From Clostridiales bacterium (GTDB taxonomy: Bacteria > Bacillota > Clostridia > Christensenellales > Borkfalkiaceae): a stretch of 64,000 nucleotides of DNA. A program made the translations under genes and the position numbers. The stretch lies in contig SVIO01000003.1 of the NCBI GenBank assembly GCA_015069465.1, positions 89,530 through 153,529 on the forward strand. Direction: 5' to 3'. Shown here piece after piece: positions 26,758 through 34,476 of the stretch. The notes beneath the pieces were generated by a model, which worked only from the letters and a program-made list of their open reading frames with translations, was not told the DNA's origin and ran no database searches. Every line of letters starts with the position of its first letter. The stretch's first letter is position 1.

Positions 26758-26785
26758 GATTTAAAAACGATATAAAGGAAAAAAT

Positions 26786-28888
26786 ATGAAAAAGCATATA
26801 GCAGTTATAATTGCAATTTTTAGTATTCTTGGGGGAGCGTGTGGATTTTACGACTTTTTAGTTGATGAATCTCTTTATAGAGCGCTTGGTGGCGTTTCTT
26901 TAATGCTTGTTGGTGCAACATTGTTTATTTATGCCATTTTGGCAAAGAAAAAGTCTTGGCTAAATAAAGTTATTGACCTTTTGATAGTTTTATTGGTTGC
27001 CACAAGTTACATTTTCTTAACAAGTAATTACCTTTTAGGCGCAGTGTTTATGTTTGTTGCAAGTGCCTTAGTTATTGCAGGGCACTTTATCAAATGCCAA
27101 AAACTAAAACCTATAATTTTCTTAAGCATAGCAATTTCGCTTCCAACAACTTTGGTTTTAATTTTTGCAAAGTTTTATGGTTTTGATAGTGTTTTGTGCC
27201 AAATTGCAAACATCATTTATATGGTGGCAGTAAGCACCGTTTTGGCTATATCAATTTATAGATTTTATAAAAAGCAAAGTTTAAGTTCAGTTTTTGGTTT
27301 GGTTTTTGGCATAATCTTTTATGTCCTTAACTTCTTAATCGTTCTAAACAGGTTTTCTAACTTGTCAAGATATTATGGATATACGATAACGGCGCTATAT
27401 GTGGTTTGCATTTTCATCTTTGCGCTAAGCAAACTTTATAAAAAGTGTTGCTGTAGTGAAAAACTTGGCTCGTGCCAAAACAAAGAAAAAACATGCTTTG
27501 GTTCAAATAAAGGCATTATAAAATTTAGCATTTCTATGCTTTTAGTGGTGACGTTTGTGCTTTCTTCATTTGTGGGCACTTTCAACGCATTAAACGTGGC
27601 TGGCCCAAAAGTTACAAAAGAACAATTTATAAGCACTTATAAAAAAGATTTACAAATACCTATCGTTGAAATCAACACCGAAAATAACCAACTTCCAAAA
27701 ACAAAAGAAGAATACTTAAATTGTTCTTTCTCAATAACAAATTGTGCTAACCCAGACCACAACTTTTCGGTTGATATGAAAGAAAGTTATGGCGATAGTG
27801 ACAGCGTGGGAATAAGACTTCGTGGAAACAGCACAAAACTTCTTAAAAAACAACCATTTAGAATTAAATTTGACAAAAAGAAGTCGGTTTTAGGTTTAGA
27901 AAAGAATAAAAGTTGGGTTTTACTTGCAGACCATCTTGATATCTCTTATATAAAGAATTTTACAGCATTTAATCTTGCAAAGGGGTTTGACAACCTTGAC
28001 TTTACACCAACGCCAAACCACGTTGCCTTGATTATAAATAATCAGTTTAAGGGCTTATACCTTTTGTGCGAACAAATTGATGAAAAAGAAGGCAGGGCTA
28101 ATGTAGAAGCCGACTTTGACGCAAGTATTGATAACGATTTTCCTTTCCTAATTGAAATGGATAGAAATGCCCACTTAGAAGGGGTGACAGGCGTTGATAA
28201 CTTTTATGTAGAAGATTTTTATCCTGTTGAAATTAAATATCCAGAAAGCGATGAAAGGGGCAAAACGGCAACCGAAGATAGAGTTTATGACTATATAAAA
28301 GAGTATGTAAACGCAGTGTTTGAATCGTTAAAAACGGGCGAAAAGGTAAACACAAGTTTTTCTAGTCAACCTGTTGGGTTTAACGATTTAGTTGATATAG
28401 ATAGCCTAGTTGATTATTATCTTGTTAACGAAATAATGCACAGCCAAGACAATGCTTGGGGAAGCATATATTTGCATAAAGAAAAGGGTGGCAAGTTAAA
28501 GTTCGGTCCTGTTTGGGATTTTGACTGGTCCATGTCAAACACTTTTGATGGTGGCTATGACGTTTCGGATATAGAAAGCGCTAAAAATCTTACGCTTATG
28601 AAAACTTCGCCAATTTACTCAAAATTCTTTAGCAACGAGCAAAATTATGGGCTTTTACAAACAAGATTTAATCAAATAAAAGAGCAAATTATAAATGTTG
28701 CAAACTATTTGGGCGAATATAAGTCGTCGATTGAAAAAGTTGCGCTTTTAGATAGCAAAATGTGGCACGGCATAACGGGTGAATTAAACTATGACTATGT
28801 AAGATTATATCTACTTGATAGATATTCTTATATGCAAGATGTGTTTAGTTTAGGTTACTCTCAATTTATTGCTCAAATAAATCAATAA
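26786..28888 (+). CDS. CotH-family protein kinase with N-terminal membrane domain
   Basis: A 700-residue protein. About seven hydrophobic segments fill residues 1-215, another lies near 250-270, and the C-terminal half is an extracytoplasmic CotH domain: SVGIRLRGNSTKLLKKQPFR, GLYLLCEQIDEKEGRANVE, and GPVWDFDWS with the metal-binding Asp. CotH of Bacillus is an atypical kinase that phosphorylates spore-coat proteins; related CotH domains occur on cell surfaces. The membrane half is larger than in coat CotH. AAAGGA precedes the ATG. Confidence 0.8.
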   Translation: MKKHIAVIIAIFSILGGACGFYDFLVDESLYRALGGVSLMLVGATLFIYAILAKKKSWLNKVIDLLIVLLVATSYIFLTSNYLLGAVFMFVASALVIAGHFIKCQKLKPIIFLSIAISLPTTLVLIFAKFYGFDSVLCQIANIIYMVAVSTVLAISIYRFYKKQSLSSVFGLVFGIIFYVLNFLIVLNRFSNLSRYYGYTITALYVVCIFIFALSKLYKKCCCSEKLGSCQNKEKTCFGSNKGIIKFSISMLLVVTFVLSSFVGTFNALNVAGPKVTKEQFISTYKKDLQIPIVEINTENNQLPKTKEEYLNCSFSITNCANPDHNFSVDMKESYGDSDSVGIRLRGNSTKLLKKQPFRIKFDKKKSVLGLEKNKSWVLLADHLDISYIKNFTAFNLAKGFDNLDFTPTPNHVALIINNQFKGLYLLCEQIDEKEGRANVEADFDASIDNDFPFLIEMDRNAHLEGVTGVDNFYVEDFYPVEIKYPESDERGKTATEDRVYDYIKEYVNAVFESLKTGEKVNTSFSSQPVGFNDLVDIDSLVDYYLVNEIMHSQDNAWGSIYLHKEKGGKLKFGPVWDFDWSMSNTFDGGYDVSDIESAKNLTLMKTSPIYSKFFSNEQNYGLLQTRFNQIKEQIINVANYLGEYKSSIEKVALLDSKMWHGITGELNYDYVRLYLLDRYSYMQDVFSLGYSQFIAQINQ

Positions 28889-28913
28889 TTAAAATTAGTG
28901 ATAAATGCAAAAC

Positions 28914-28943
28914 AAAAGGTCTAGTGAATAACTAGACCTTTTT
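28914..28943. terminator. Bidirectional intrinsic terminator
   Basis: A 12-bp stem (aaaaggtctagt / actagacctttt) with T run. The TAG stop of the convergent gene (28932-28934) is inside the right arm. Confidence 0.8.
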
Positions 28944-29864
28944 TATGTTGCAAATTTTTTTATTTTTTGTGTCAAAAGAAAAATACTCGGCAAAATACTC
29001 GTTTTGGCTTTTAATATAAATGAGCCCCACTTCATTAAGGCATCTAAACTCTGGTGGGGGGAATACGCCTATAAAGTCACCAAAAAAGCCTTTAAGGTGG
29101 CTAGAATTTTGCTTTAAGTCCTCGCTTAAAAACTCATCGACATTGCCACCGACTAAAAATTCTTCTAAAAAAGCGTAGGGGATAACGGCATCGCTTAAAT
29201 CTTCTACTTTATAATTTTCATCTCGTTCTACAAGAGTGTTTTTGGCGATTAAGTTTTTGCCCAAAAAATCCCACTCTATAGTTAGTTTGTGTTTAGCAAT
29301 ATCCAAAAACTTTTGTGTGGTTTTTAAGCCGTTTTCAAAGCACACGGCATCAATATTTTTAGAAAAAACTTTGCTAATTTTATCTTCAAGTAAATAGCAA
29401 GTTAAAAGATTTTTCTCAACAAAATGCACGGCTATAAATTGATAATTGTTTATAACGAAAGGGGTGATGTCGGCATGGCTATCGGTCATAAAAAAGGTTT
29501 GGGCAACAAAATCGGTTGGCGTTTCGATAGAGAGTTTAAGTCCGTTTTCTCTAAACACGGTGACAACGGCAAAAGGAAATTTTTGCTGATTTATTATGCT
29601 AAAGGGCGCAAATGAAGATAGGCAAACAAAACTTATAACATATGCGCCTTTTAGGTCTGTTATGATAGTTCCGTTAGGTGGATTTATCAAAAAGTCATTA
29701 TCTAGCATAAAACTAATAGGATATTCCGTTCGGTTTAGTGGGCAAACTTCAACAAAGGCATTATTGTCTAAACTAAATTTTTTCATAGCCTTGTCAATCT
29801 TGCCACTATACACACCGTTTACTTTTATAATTGCAGGAAATTCCGAAATAAAATAAAATTGCAT
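28932..29864 (-). CDS. Conserved-looking protein of unknown function
   Basis: A 310-residue soluble protein I do not recognise. It is rich in beta-strand-like segments and has no signal peptide or membrane helix. Many short hydrophobic strands (AYVISFVCLSSFAPF, FIAVHFVEKNLLTCYLLED) suggest a beta-sandwich or beta-propeller-like N-terminal part. It is divergent from the gene at 29938 with 73 bases between them, so the two may share control. Confidence 0.5.
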   Translation of the reverse strand: MQFYFISEFPAIIKVNGVYSGKIDKAMKKFSLDNNAFVEVCPLNRTEYPISFMLDNDFLINPPNGTIITDLKGAYVISFVCLSSFAPFSIINQQKFPFAVVTVFRENGLKLSIETPTDFVAQTFFMTDSHADITPFVINNYQFIAVHFVEKNLLTCYLLEDKISKVFSKNIDAVCFENGLKTTQKFLDIAKHKLTIEWDFLGKNLIAKNTLVERDENYKVEDLSDAVIPYAFLEEFLVGGNVDEFLSEDLKQNSSHLKGFFGDFIGVFPPPEFRCLNEVGLIYIKSQNEYFAEYFSFDTKNKKICNIKKV

Positions 29865-29937
29865 TATATTAAAGGGTATGTATAATTTAACTTTATTATG
29901 TCAATAATCTTGAGGCAAAGACTTTTAGGGGGAAATT

Positions 29938-30639
29938 ATGGATAAGATATATGGATATAAACAAAAAGACATCGTTGGCCTAGCAAAATTTTTAATGGAA
30001 AAACAAAATTGTTCGCTGTCAAATATTTTTGAAGAGTATGGCGCACTTAACGGCAAGGCAAAAGGCACGGTTAGAAATTTATATTATGCCCTAGCCAAAA
30101 AAAGCATAGAAGATAAAGATTTTTGCCAAAAACACCTTGGTGGAAATCCTATTAAAATAAGCAAAGGCAAAGAGTTTGATGAAAAGGAAGAAAGAAATTT
30201 GATTAAAACAATTTTAGCGTCCAAAACAAATGGGAACTCGGTTAGAAGCATTATAATGCAAATGGCTGGTGGCGATGCAAAACTTGCACTAAGATATCAA
30301 AACAAATTTCGAAATGCAGTTAAGTATAAGCCACAACTAATTGCCCAAATAATAAGCGAAATTCAGGGCGAAGGAAAAAGTGTTAGTTTTAATCTTGAAA
30401 AGAAAACAAGCCCTTGTGTAATAAGCGAGCATCAATTTGATAAACTTAAGTTTGAAATAGACGGACTTGTTCAAAGAATATCTCTTAAAATTCAAAAAGA
30501 AAACGAATATTTAAGGCAAAGAATTGGCGTTTTAGAAAACGAAAACCTTAAACTTATTGCACTTTTATATGGTAGTGAAAGTGCTGGCGATGCACGAAAA
30601 TTTTTTAAGTCAAACACAAAAAAACAATTTATAAATTAA
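29938..30639 (+). CDS. Putative DNA-binding regulator with C-terminal coiled coil
   Basis: A 233-residue protein of unknown family. The N-terminal half is helical and basic, with segments (LSNIFEEYGALNGKAKGTVRNLYYALAKK) that read like a helix-turn-helix domain, followed by another helical block (NSVRSIIMQMAGGDAKLALRYQNKFRN). The C-terminus (about 170-215) has heptad-like spacing typical of a coiled coil. A regulatory role is inference. AGGGGG is five bases before the ATG and is complementary to the C-rich segment of the candidate small RNA at 35.5 kb. Confidence 0.5.
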   Translation: MDKIYGYKQKDIVGLAKFLMEKQNCSLSNIFEEYGALNGKAKGTVRNLYYALAKKSIEDKDFCQKHLGGNPIKISKGKEFDEKEERNLIKTILASKTNGNSVRSIIMQMAGGDAKLALRYQNKFRNAVKYKPQLIAQIISEIQGEGKSVSFNLEKKTSPCVISEHQFDKLKFEIDGLVQRISLKIQKENEYLRQRIGVLENENLKLIALLYGSESAGDARKFFKSNTKKQFIN

Positions 30640-30654
30640 ATGTTAAAATGAATA

Positions 30655-30695
30655 ATGCCCAAACAAAAATAATCTTTTTTAAGTGGGCATTTTTT
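30655..30695 (+). terminator. Intrinsic terminator
   Basis: Stem atgccca / tgggcat (30655-30661, 30684-30690) extended inward by A-rich/T-rich pairing and followed by five T. Confidence 0.65.
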
Positions 30696-30697
30696 GT

Positions 30698-30726
30698 TTG
30701 ACTTTTACGCAATATATGTTTATAAT
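30698..30726 (+). promoter_or_regulatory. Promoter of the Rrf2-iscS-iscU operon
   Basis: TTGACT (30698-30703), 17 bases, TATAAT (30721-30726). Confidence 0.85.
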
Positions 30727-30729
30727 ATC

Positions 30730-30754
30730 AATTGCAACCAAAATAGTTGCAATT
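30730..30754 (+). promoter_or_regulatory. Candidate Rrf2/IscR operator
   Basis: A perfect inverted repeat AATTGCAAC-N7-GTTGCAATT lying across the expected transcription start, just after the -10 box. Its place fits autorepression by the Rrf2 protein encoded next. Confidence 0.7.
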
Positions 30755-30769
30755 AAGGAATTAACAAAA

Positions 30770-31171
30770 ATGAAACTATCTTCAAAAACACATTATGGGC
30801 TTATAGCATGCCACATTTTGGCAAAAAACTATCCCGATGGGTTAGTGAGTGCAAGCATGCTAGAAAAATATATTGCCGTATCTGGCAAATATTTAGAAAA
30901 GATTTTAAGAATGTTATCAAAAAGGAATATCGTGTGTGCTAGTCGTGGGGCTAGTGGTGGATATTTTCTTGCAAGAGAGCCAAAGGACATTACTATTGGC
31001 GAAGTGGTAAGAGCCTTAGAAGATGATATGGAAATTATAGAGTGTGTAAGCAAAGATAGTAAATGTAAGTGCTGTCCAACAAGCAATGTTTGGAAAAAAC
31101 TTTACGATGGAATAAACCAATTATTAGACAGCATGAACTTAGAGCAAATGATAAAAGGTGAACTAAGATAA
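30770..31171 (+). CDS. Rrf2 family regulator (IscR/CymR-like)
   Basis: A 133-residue winged-helix regulator: KLSSKTHYGLIACHILAKNY, recognition region SGKYLEKILRMLSKRNIVCASRGASGGYFLAR, and a Cys-rich loop Cys-X6-Cys-X-Cys-Cys near residues 87-97 that could bind an Fe-S cluster. As first gene before iscS and iscU it most likely controls Fe-S assembly. The start is the ATG at 30770 after AAGGAA. Confidence 0.88.
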   Translation: MKLSSKTHYGLIACHILAKNYPDGLVSASMLEKYIAVSGKYLEKILRMLSKRNIVCASRGASGGYFLAREPKDITIGEVVRALEDDMEIIECVSKDSKCKCCPTSNVWKKLYDGINQLLDSMNLEQMIKGELR

Positions 31172-31182
31172 AAGGAGCGCTA

Positions 31183-32364
31183 ATGAAACCTATATATTTT
31201 GACCACGCTGCAACAACACCTGTTTGCAAAGAAGCGTTAGAAAAGATGTTGCCATATTTTAGTGACGTGTTTGGAAATCCAAACAGTCAGCACGCTTTTG
31301 GCAGAGAGAGTGCAAAGGCTGTTGATGGGGCAAGGGATAGCATTGCAAAAATTATAAACTGCAAGCCAAACGAACTTTATTTTACTGCTGGTGGCACAGA
31401 AAGTGACAACTGGGCATTAAGGGGTGTTGCGCATGCTTATAAGGATAAAGGCAACCACATTGTAATAAGTCCAATAGAGCACGCTGCAATGATAGTAACG
31501 GCAAAGGAACTTAAAAAAGAAGGCTTTGATGTCGACTTTATGAAGGTTGATGAATATGGCTTTGTCGACCTTGACCACTTAAAGAGCATAGTTAAAAAAG
31601 GCACAATTTTTGTGGGTTGTATGCTTGCTAATAACGAAGTGGGAACTATAGAACCTATAAAAGAAATTGCCGAAATAGCACACTCAGTTGGGGCAATTTG
31701 CTTTACCGATGCTGTTCAAGCGGCTGGCGTTCTTAAAATCGACGTAAAAGATTTGGGCGTTGACCTTATGAGCATGAGTTCACATAAGATTTATGGACCA
31801 AAAGGCGTTGGCGCACTTTATATTAGAAACGGCGTTAAAGTTCAAAGCATTTTAACGGGTGGTCACCAAGAAAGAACAAAGCGTGGTGGCACAACAAACG
31901 TTGCTGGTATAGTCGGCTTTGCCACGGCGTTTGAAATTGCCGATAAAGAAATGCAAAAGAATTTTGAATATGTGTCAAGTTTAAGAGACCACTTTATCGA
32001 TAGAGTGCTCAGCGAAGTTTCATTTGTTAAACTTAACGGACCAAGAGAAAATAGACTTCCTGCAAATGCAGACTTTTCGTTTAAGTTCATAGAAGGCGAA
32101 TCAATCTTGTTTAGCCTTGACCTAGCAGGCATATGCGTTTCTTCAGGCTCGGCTTGTTCTTCAGGCTCGTTAGAACCATCGCACGTGCTACTTAGTTTAG
32201 GACTTCCAGAAGAACTTGCGCACGGCTCAATAAGATTTTCATTTGGCAAGCACAACACTATAGAAGAAGTTGACTATGCAGTAGACACGATAAAAACGGC
32301 AGTTTCTCGCCTTAGAGAAATGTCACCACTATTTAAAAGCGAAGGAGAAATAAAATATGTATAA
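31183..32364 (+). CDS. iscS: Cysteine desulfurase IscS/NifS
   Basis: A 393-residue PLP enzyme that supplies sulfur for Fe-S clusters and tRNA thiolation. It opens with YFDHAATTPV, has the PLP lysine in SSHKIYGPKGVGALYI and the active Cys in SSGSACSSGSLEPSHVL. AAAGGAG precedes the ATG. It overlaps iscU by eight bases. Confidence 0.96.
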   Translation: MKPIYFDHAATTPVCKEALEKMLPYFSDVFGNPNSQHAFGRESAKAVDGARDSIAKIINCKPNELYFTAGGTESDNWALRGVAHAYKDKGNHIVISPIEHAAMIVTAKELKKEGFDVDFMKVDEYGFVDLDHLKSIVKKGTIFVGCMLANNEVGTIEPIKEIAEIAHSVGAICFTDAVQAAGVLKIDVKDLGVDLMSMSSHKIYGPKGVGALYIRNGVKVQSILTGGHQERTKRGGTTNVAGIVGFATAFEIADKEMQKNFEYVSSLRDHFIDRVLSEVSFVKLNGPRENRLPANADFSFKFIEGESILFSLDLAGICVSSGSACSSGSLEPSHVLLSLGLPEELAHGSIRFSFGKHNTIEEVDYAVDTIKTAVSRLREMSPLFKSEGEIKYV

Positions 32365-32728
32365 CGAAAAGGTAATGCAAGCGTTCCAAAACCCAAAAAA
32401 CGTTGGAGAAATAGAAAATGCAAGTGGTGTTGGCACAGTTGGTAATGCAAGTTGTGGAGACATTATGCAAATTTCACTTAAAATTGAAAACGATATTATC
32501 GTTGATGCTAAATTTAAGACTTTTGGCTGTGCTGCAGCAATCGCAACAAGTTCAACAGCAACAGATATGATTATCGGTATGACCGTTGAAGAAGCGCTAA
32601 AAGTAACAAACAAAAAAGTTATAGAGTGTTTAGGTGGCCTTCCATCACAAAAAATCCACTGCTCAGTATTGGCAGAAGAAGCGATAAAAAAGGCTATAGA
32701 CGATTATTTAGCAAAAAAGAACGCTTAA
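32357..32728 (+). CDS. iscU: Fe-S cluster scaffold IscU/NifU-like
   Basis: A 123-residue scaffold with three conserved Cys: GNASCGDIM, FKTFGCAAAIATSS and KIHCSVLAEEAI. It accepts sulfur from IscS, whose gene it overlaps. mnmA, which often follows, is absent. Confidence 0.95.
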   Translation: MYNEKVMQAFQNPKNVGEIENASGVGTVGNASCGDIMQISLKIENDIIVDAKFKTFGCAAAIATSSTATDMIIGMTVEEALKVTNKKVIECLGGLPSQKIHCSVLAEEAIKKAIDDYLAKKNA

Positions 32729-32850
32729 GCGTGCCTAAACTTCGTTATGCTTCGTTTACTGACTGCATTGCAGACTTCGATGACCAACAAGGTCTATCTC
32801 ACCCTGCAATTTGTCGAGCCTTGCCTAACTCGTTTATGCGCACTTAGATA
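32729..32850. repeat. GC-richer non-coding segment, possible dispersed repeat
   Basis: About 120 bases after iscU with visibly higher GC than the surroundings, several cttcg repeats, and imperfectly inverted ends (gcgtgcctaaac / gtttatgcgcac). Two frames stay open through it, but neither has a ribosome site and the peptides look like nothing known. It resembles an intergenic repeat or a decayed element. Confidence 0.4.
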
Positions 32851-32870
32851 AATTGATAAAAACAAATTAA

Positions 32871-32905
32871 AAACGCACTATTTATTCAAAATAGTGCGTT
32901 TTTTG
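32871..32905. terminator. Bidirectional intrinsic terminator
   Basis: A 12-bp stem (aaacgcactatt / aatagtgcgttt, 32871-32901) with T run, between the Fe-S operon and the convergent repressor gene. Confidence 0.85.
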
Positions 32906-32908
32906 TAT

Positions 32909-33124
32909 TTAATATTCTTCTCTGCCACAAACAATGTCAATGCTTACGCCAAAAAAATCAGCAATTTTCCAACACTCTAAAACGCTGGGTTCAATTATGC
33001 CTTTTTCCCAACGAGATACATTTGCTTGACTTGTTCCCAATTCCTTTGCAAGTTTAGACTGCGATAAATGGGCATTTTGTCTAAGTTCTAGGATGTTATT
33101 TTTCTTAAAATCAAGTTTTTTCAT
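32909..33124 (-). CDS. XRE family repressor (module 1)
   Basis: A 71-residue Cro/C1-type helix-turn-helix protein: LRQNAHLSQSKLAKELGTSQANVSRWEKGIIEP is the DNA-binding core, then KIADFFGVSIDIVCGREEY. It is divergent from a SHOCT membrane-protein gene. There is no ribosome site; a TAAAAT box lies eight bases before the ATG, which suggests a leaderless message. One of two matching operators overlaps its own promoter. The second module (59295) encodes a protein with the same KIADFF-x-x-x-ID end. Confidence 0.85.
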   Translation of the reverse strand: MKKLDFKKNNILELRQNAHLSQSKLAKELGTSQANVSRWEKGIIEPSVLECWKIADFFGVSIDIVCGREEY

Positions 33125-33136
33125 ATATTTATATTT

Positions 33137-33152
33137 TATACATTTTTGTATA
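33137..33152. promoter_or_regulatory. Operator copy 1 (TATACA-N4-TGTATA), module 1
   Basis: A perfect inverted repeat next to the -10 region of the repressor gene. The centre is 30 bp from the second copy. Confidence 0.75.
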
Positions 33153-33160
33153 TAAAATGA

Positions 33161-33189
33161 TTGACATATACATATTTGTATAGTATAAT
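33161..33189 (+). promoter_or_regulatory. Promoter of the SHOCT membrane-protein gene with operator copy 2 in its spacer
   Basis: TTGACA (33161-33166), 17 bases, TATAAT (33184-33189). The spacer contains TATACA-N4-TGTATA (33167-33182), the second operator, so repressor binding would block RNA polymerase. Confidence 0.8.
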
Positions 33190-33237
33190 TCGATTATTGT
33201 TGAGCGTTCAACAAAAAAACTATACAGAGGTAGAAAT

Positions 33238-34173
33238 ATGAAAAACATTACAGCAAGAAAAATTGTACTTTATTCAGTTGCTTTATTATCAGCAATTATG
33301 CTAATCGTAGGACTTTCGTTTAGTGTTACTTTCCTATCGTTGTCTGGCGAAAAAGAAGGGGTGAGTGGATTTGAACTACTTGCTTTTAAATTTCCTGAAG
33401 AGTTTAGGTTGTTTATAATTTCTGTATGCAATGATAAGGCTTTTATTGAATTTTATGAAGTGTTCTTTGGAATTACTTCTTTATTAACACTTGTATTATC
33501 TATTGTATCTATAGGGCTAATGATTTTGGCATTTTTCAAGTTTGATAAAAAGAAAGAAGAAATAACTTCGATAATATTATTGGCAGTGTCGTTGCTTGTT
33601 TCAATAGGTTATGCAGTGTTGCCTGTGTTTTTTAATAGAGAAATAAGTCTAAGTATAAAAAGGCTAGCAGAACAAATGTCTGGCACAGGATATGATGAAA
33701 TTTTTAAACATATGACAACAGGAACGTCGGCTTTTATTTCGGCAATTATTCAAGCTGTTATTTTTGTCGGCTATATTGTTTGTTTAATAGTATTTAAGGA
33801 GAAAAAAGCAAGTAAAAAAGGTACTATAGAAAAAGCAAAGCAAAAACATAGAGATTTAGAAGTTGATAAAGTTTTTTCTTTTGAATATTCTATAATTGAA
33901 CTATTAAAAGAATATAAAAATTTACATAACGAAGGTGTTATCACTCAAGAAGAGTATTTTAATAAAAAAGAAGAAGTGTTAAATTCTTCTAACGAAAAGA
34001 TAAAAGAAATATCTTCGCTTATAAAAAACATACCATTTGAAGAAGTAATTAAAACAAGAAAAATTGCAGTTGAAGTATTAAGAGAGTATAAAAAACTTTT
34101 AGAGAGTCAAACTATTTTAGAAAATGAGTATGACGCTAAAAAAGAAGCATTACTTTATTGTGTAATTGACTAA
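33238..34173 (+). CDS. Membrane protein with C-terminal SHOCT-like repeats
   Basis: A 311-residue protein with four hydrophobic segments (near 12-35, 75-100, 108-130, 160-185) and a charged cytoplasmic tail. The tail holds two copies of the short SHOCT pattern: LLKEYKNLHNEGVITQEEY and LREYKKLLESQTILENEYD. SHOCT is a small oligomerisation motif found on bacterial membrane proteins. Function unknown. Expression should be set by the divergent repressor. GAGGT is before the ATG. Confidence 0.65.
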   Translation: MKNITARKIVLYSVALLSAIMLIVGLSFSVTFLSLSGEKEGVSGFELLAFKFPEEFRLFIISVCNDKAFIEFYEVFFGITSLLTLVLSIVSIGLMILAFFKFDKKKEEITSIILLAVSLLVSIGYAVLPVFFNREISLSIKRLAEQMSGTGYDEIFKHMTTGTSAFISAIIQAVIFVGYIVCLIVFKEKKASKKGTIEKAKQKHRDLEVDKVFSFEYSIIELLKEYKNLHNEGVITQEEYFNKKEEVLNSSNEKIKEISSLIKNIPFEEVIKTRKIAVEVLREYKKLLESQTILENEYDAKKEALLYCVID

Positions 34174-34228
34174 AGTAAAGTATAATATCGACAAAATTCG
34201 CACATAATAACTCTTAAAAGGGGGAGTT

Positions 34229-34393
34229 ATGGACGATAAGTTTTTATGTGGTATGCTACTTGGCGTTTTAGGTGGCGCAGTGTTAGCAACAAAATCAGCA
34301 AAAACTCGCCAAATGGTTAGAGATGGCGAGGAGCAGATTAAACAAAAGGTTGAAGAAATGTCTAAGTCTTCAAAGAAAAATAATCAAGAATAA
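34229..34393 (+). CDS. Small YtxH-like membrane protein (54 residues)
   Basis: A short gene with a strong ribosome site (AAGGGGGAG) before the ATG. One Gly-rich hydrophobic helix (CGMLLGVLGGAVLATK) is followed by a basic, helical tail (VRDGEEQIKQKVEEMSKSSKK). This is the layout of small YtxH/YtxB-like stress or envelope proteins of Firmicutes. A terminator follows directly. Confidence 0.7.
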   Translation: MDDKFLCGMLLGVLGGAVLATKSAKTRQMVRDGEEQIKQKVEEMSKSSKKNNQE

Positions 34394-34400
34394 AAATAAG

Positions 34401-34430
34401 ATGGCAGTGGTAATCACTGCCATTTTTATT
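34401..34430 (+). terminator. Intrinsic terminator
   Basis: A 9-bp stem atggcagtg / cactgccat (34401-34409, 34415-34423) followed by a T-rich run. Confidence 0.85.
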
Positions 34431-34439
34431 TTAAAATCA

Positions 34440-34476
34440 TTGCATTATTTATTAAAAATATGTTATAATAAAAAAG
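34440..34476 (+). promoter_or_regulatory. Promoter of ruvX, leaderless
   Basis: TTGCAT (34440-34445), 18 bases, TATAAT (34464-34469), then six bases to the GTG start at 34476. Confidence 0.65.

Noticed and set aside
32626..32847. A 73-residue ORF across the iscU end and the GC-richer segment
   Set aside because: It begins inside iscU in another frame without a ribosome site; the segment is better read as non-coding.
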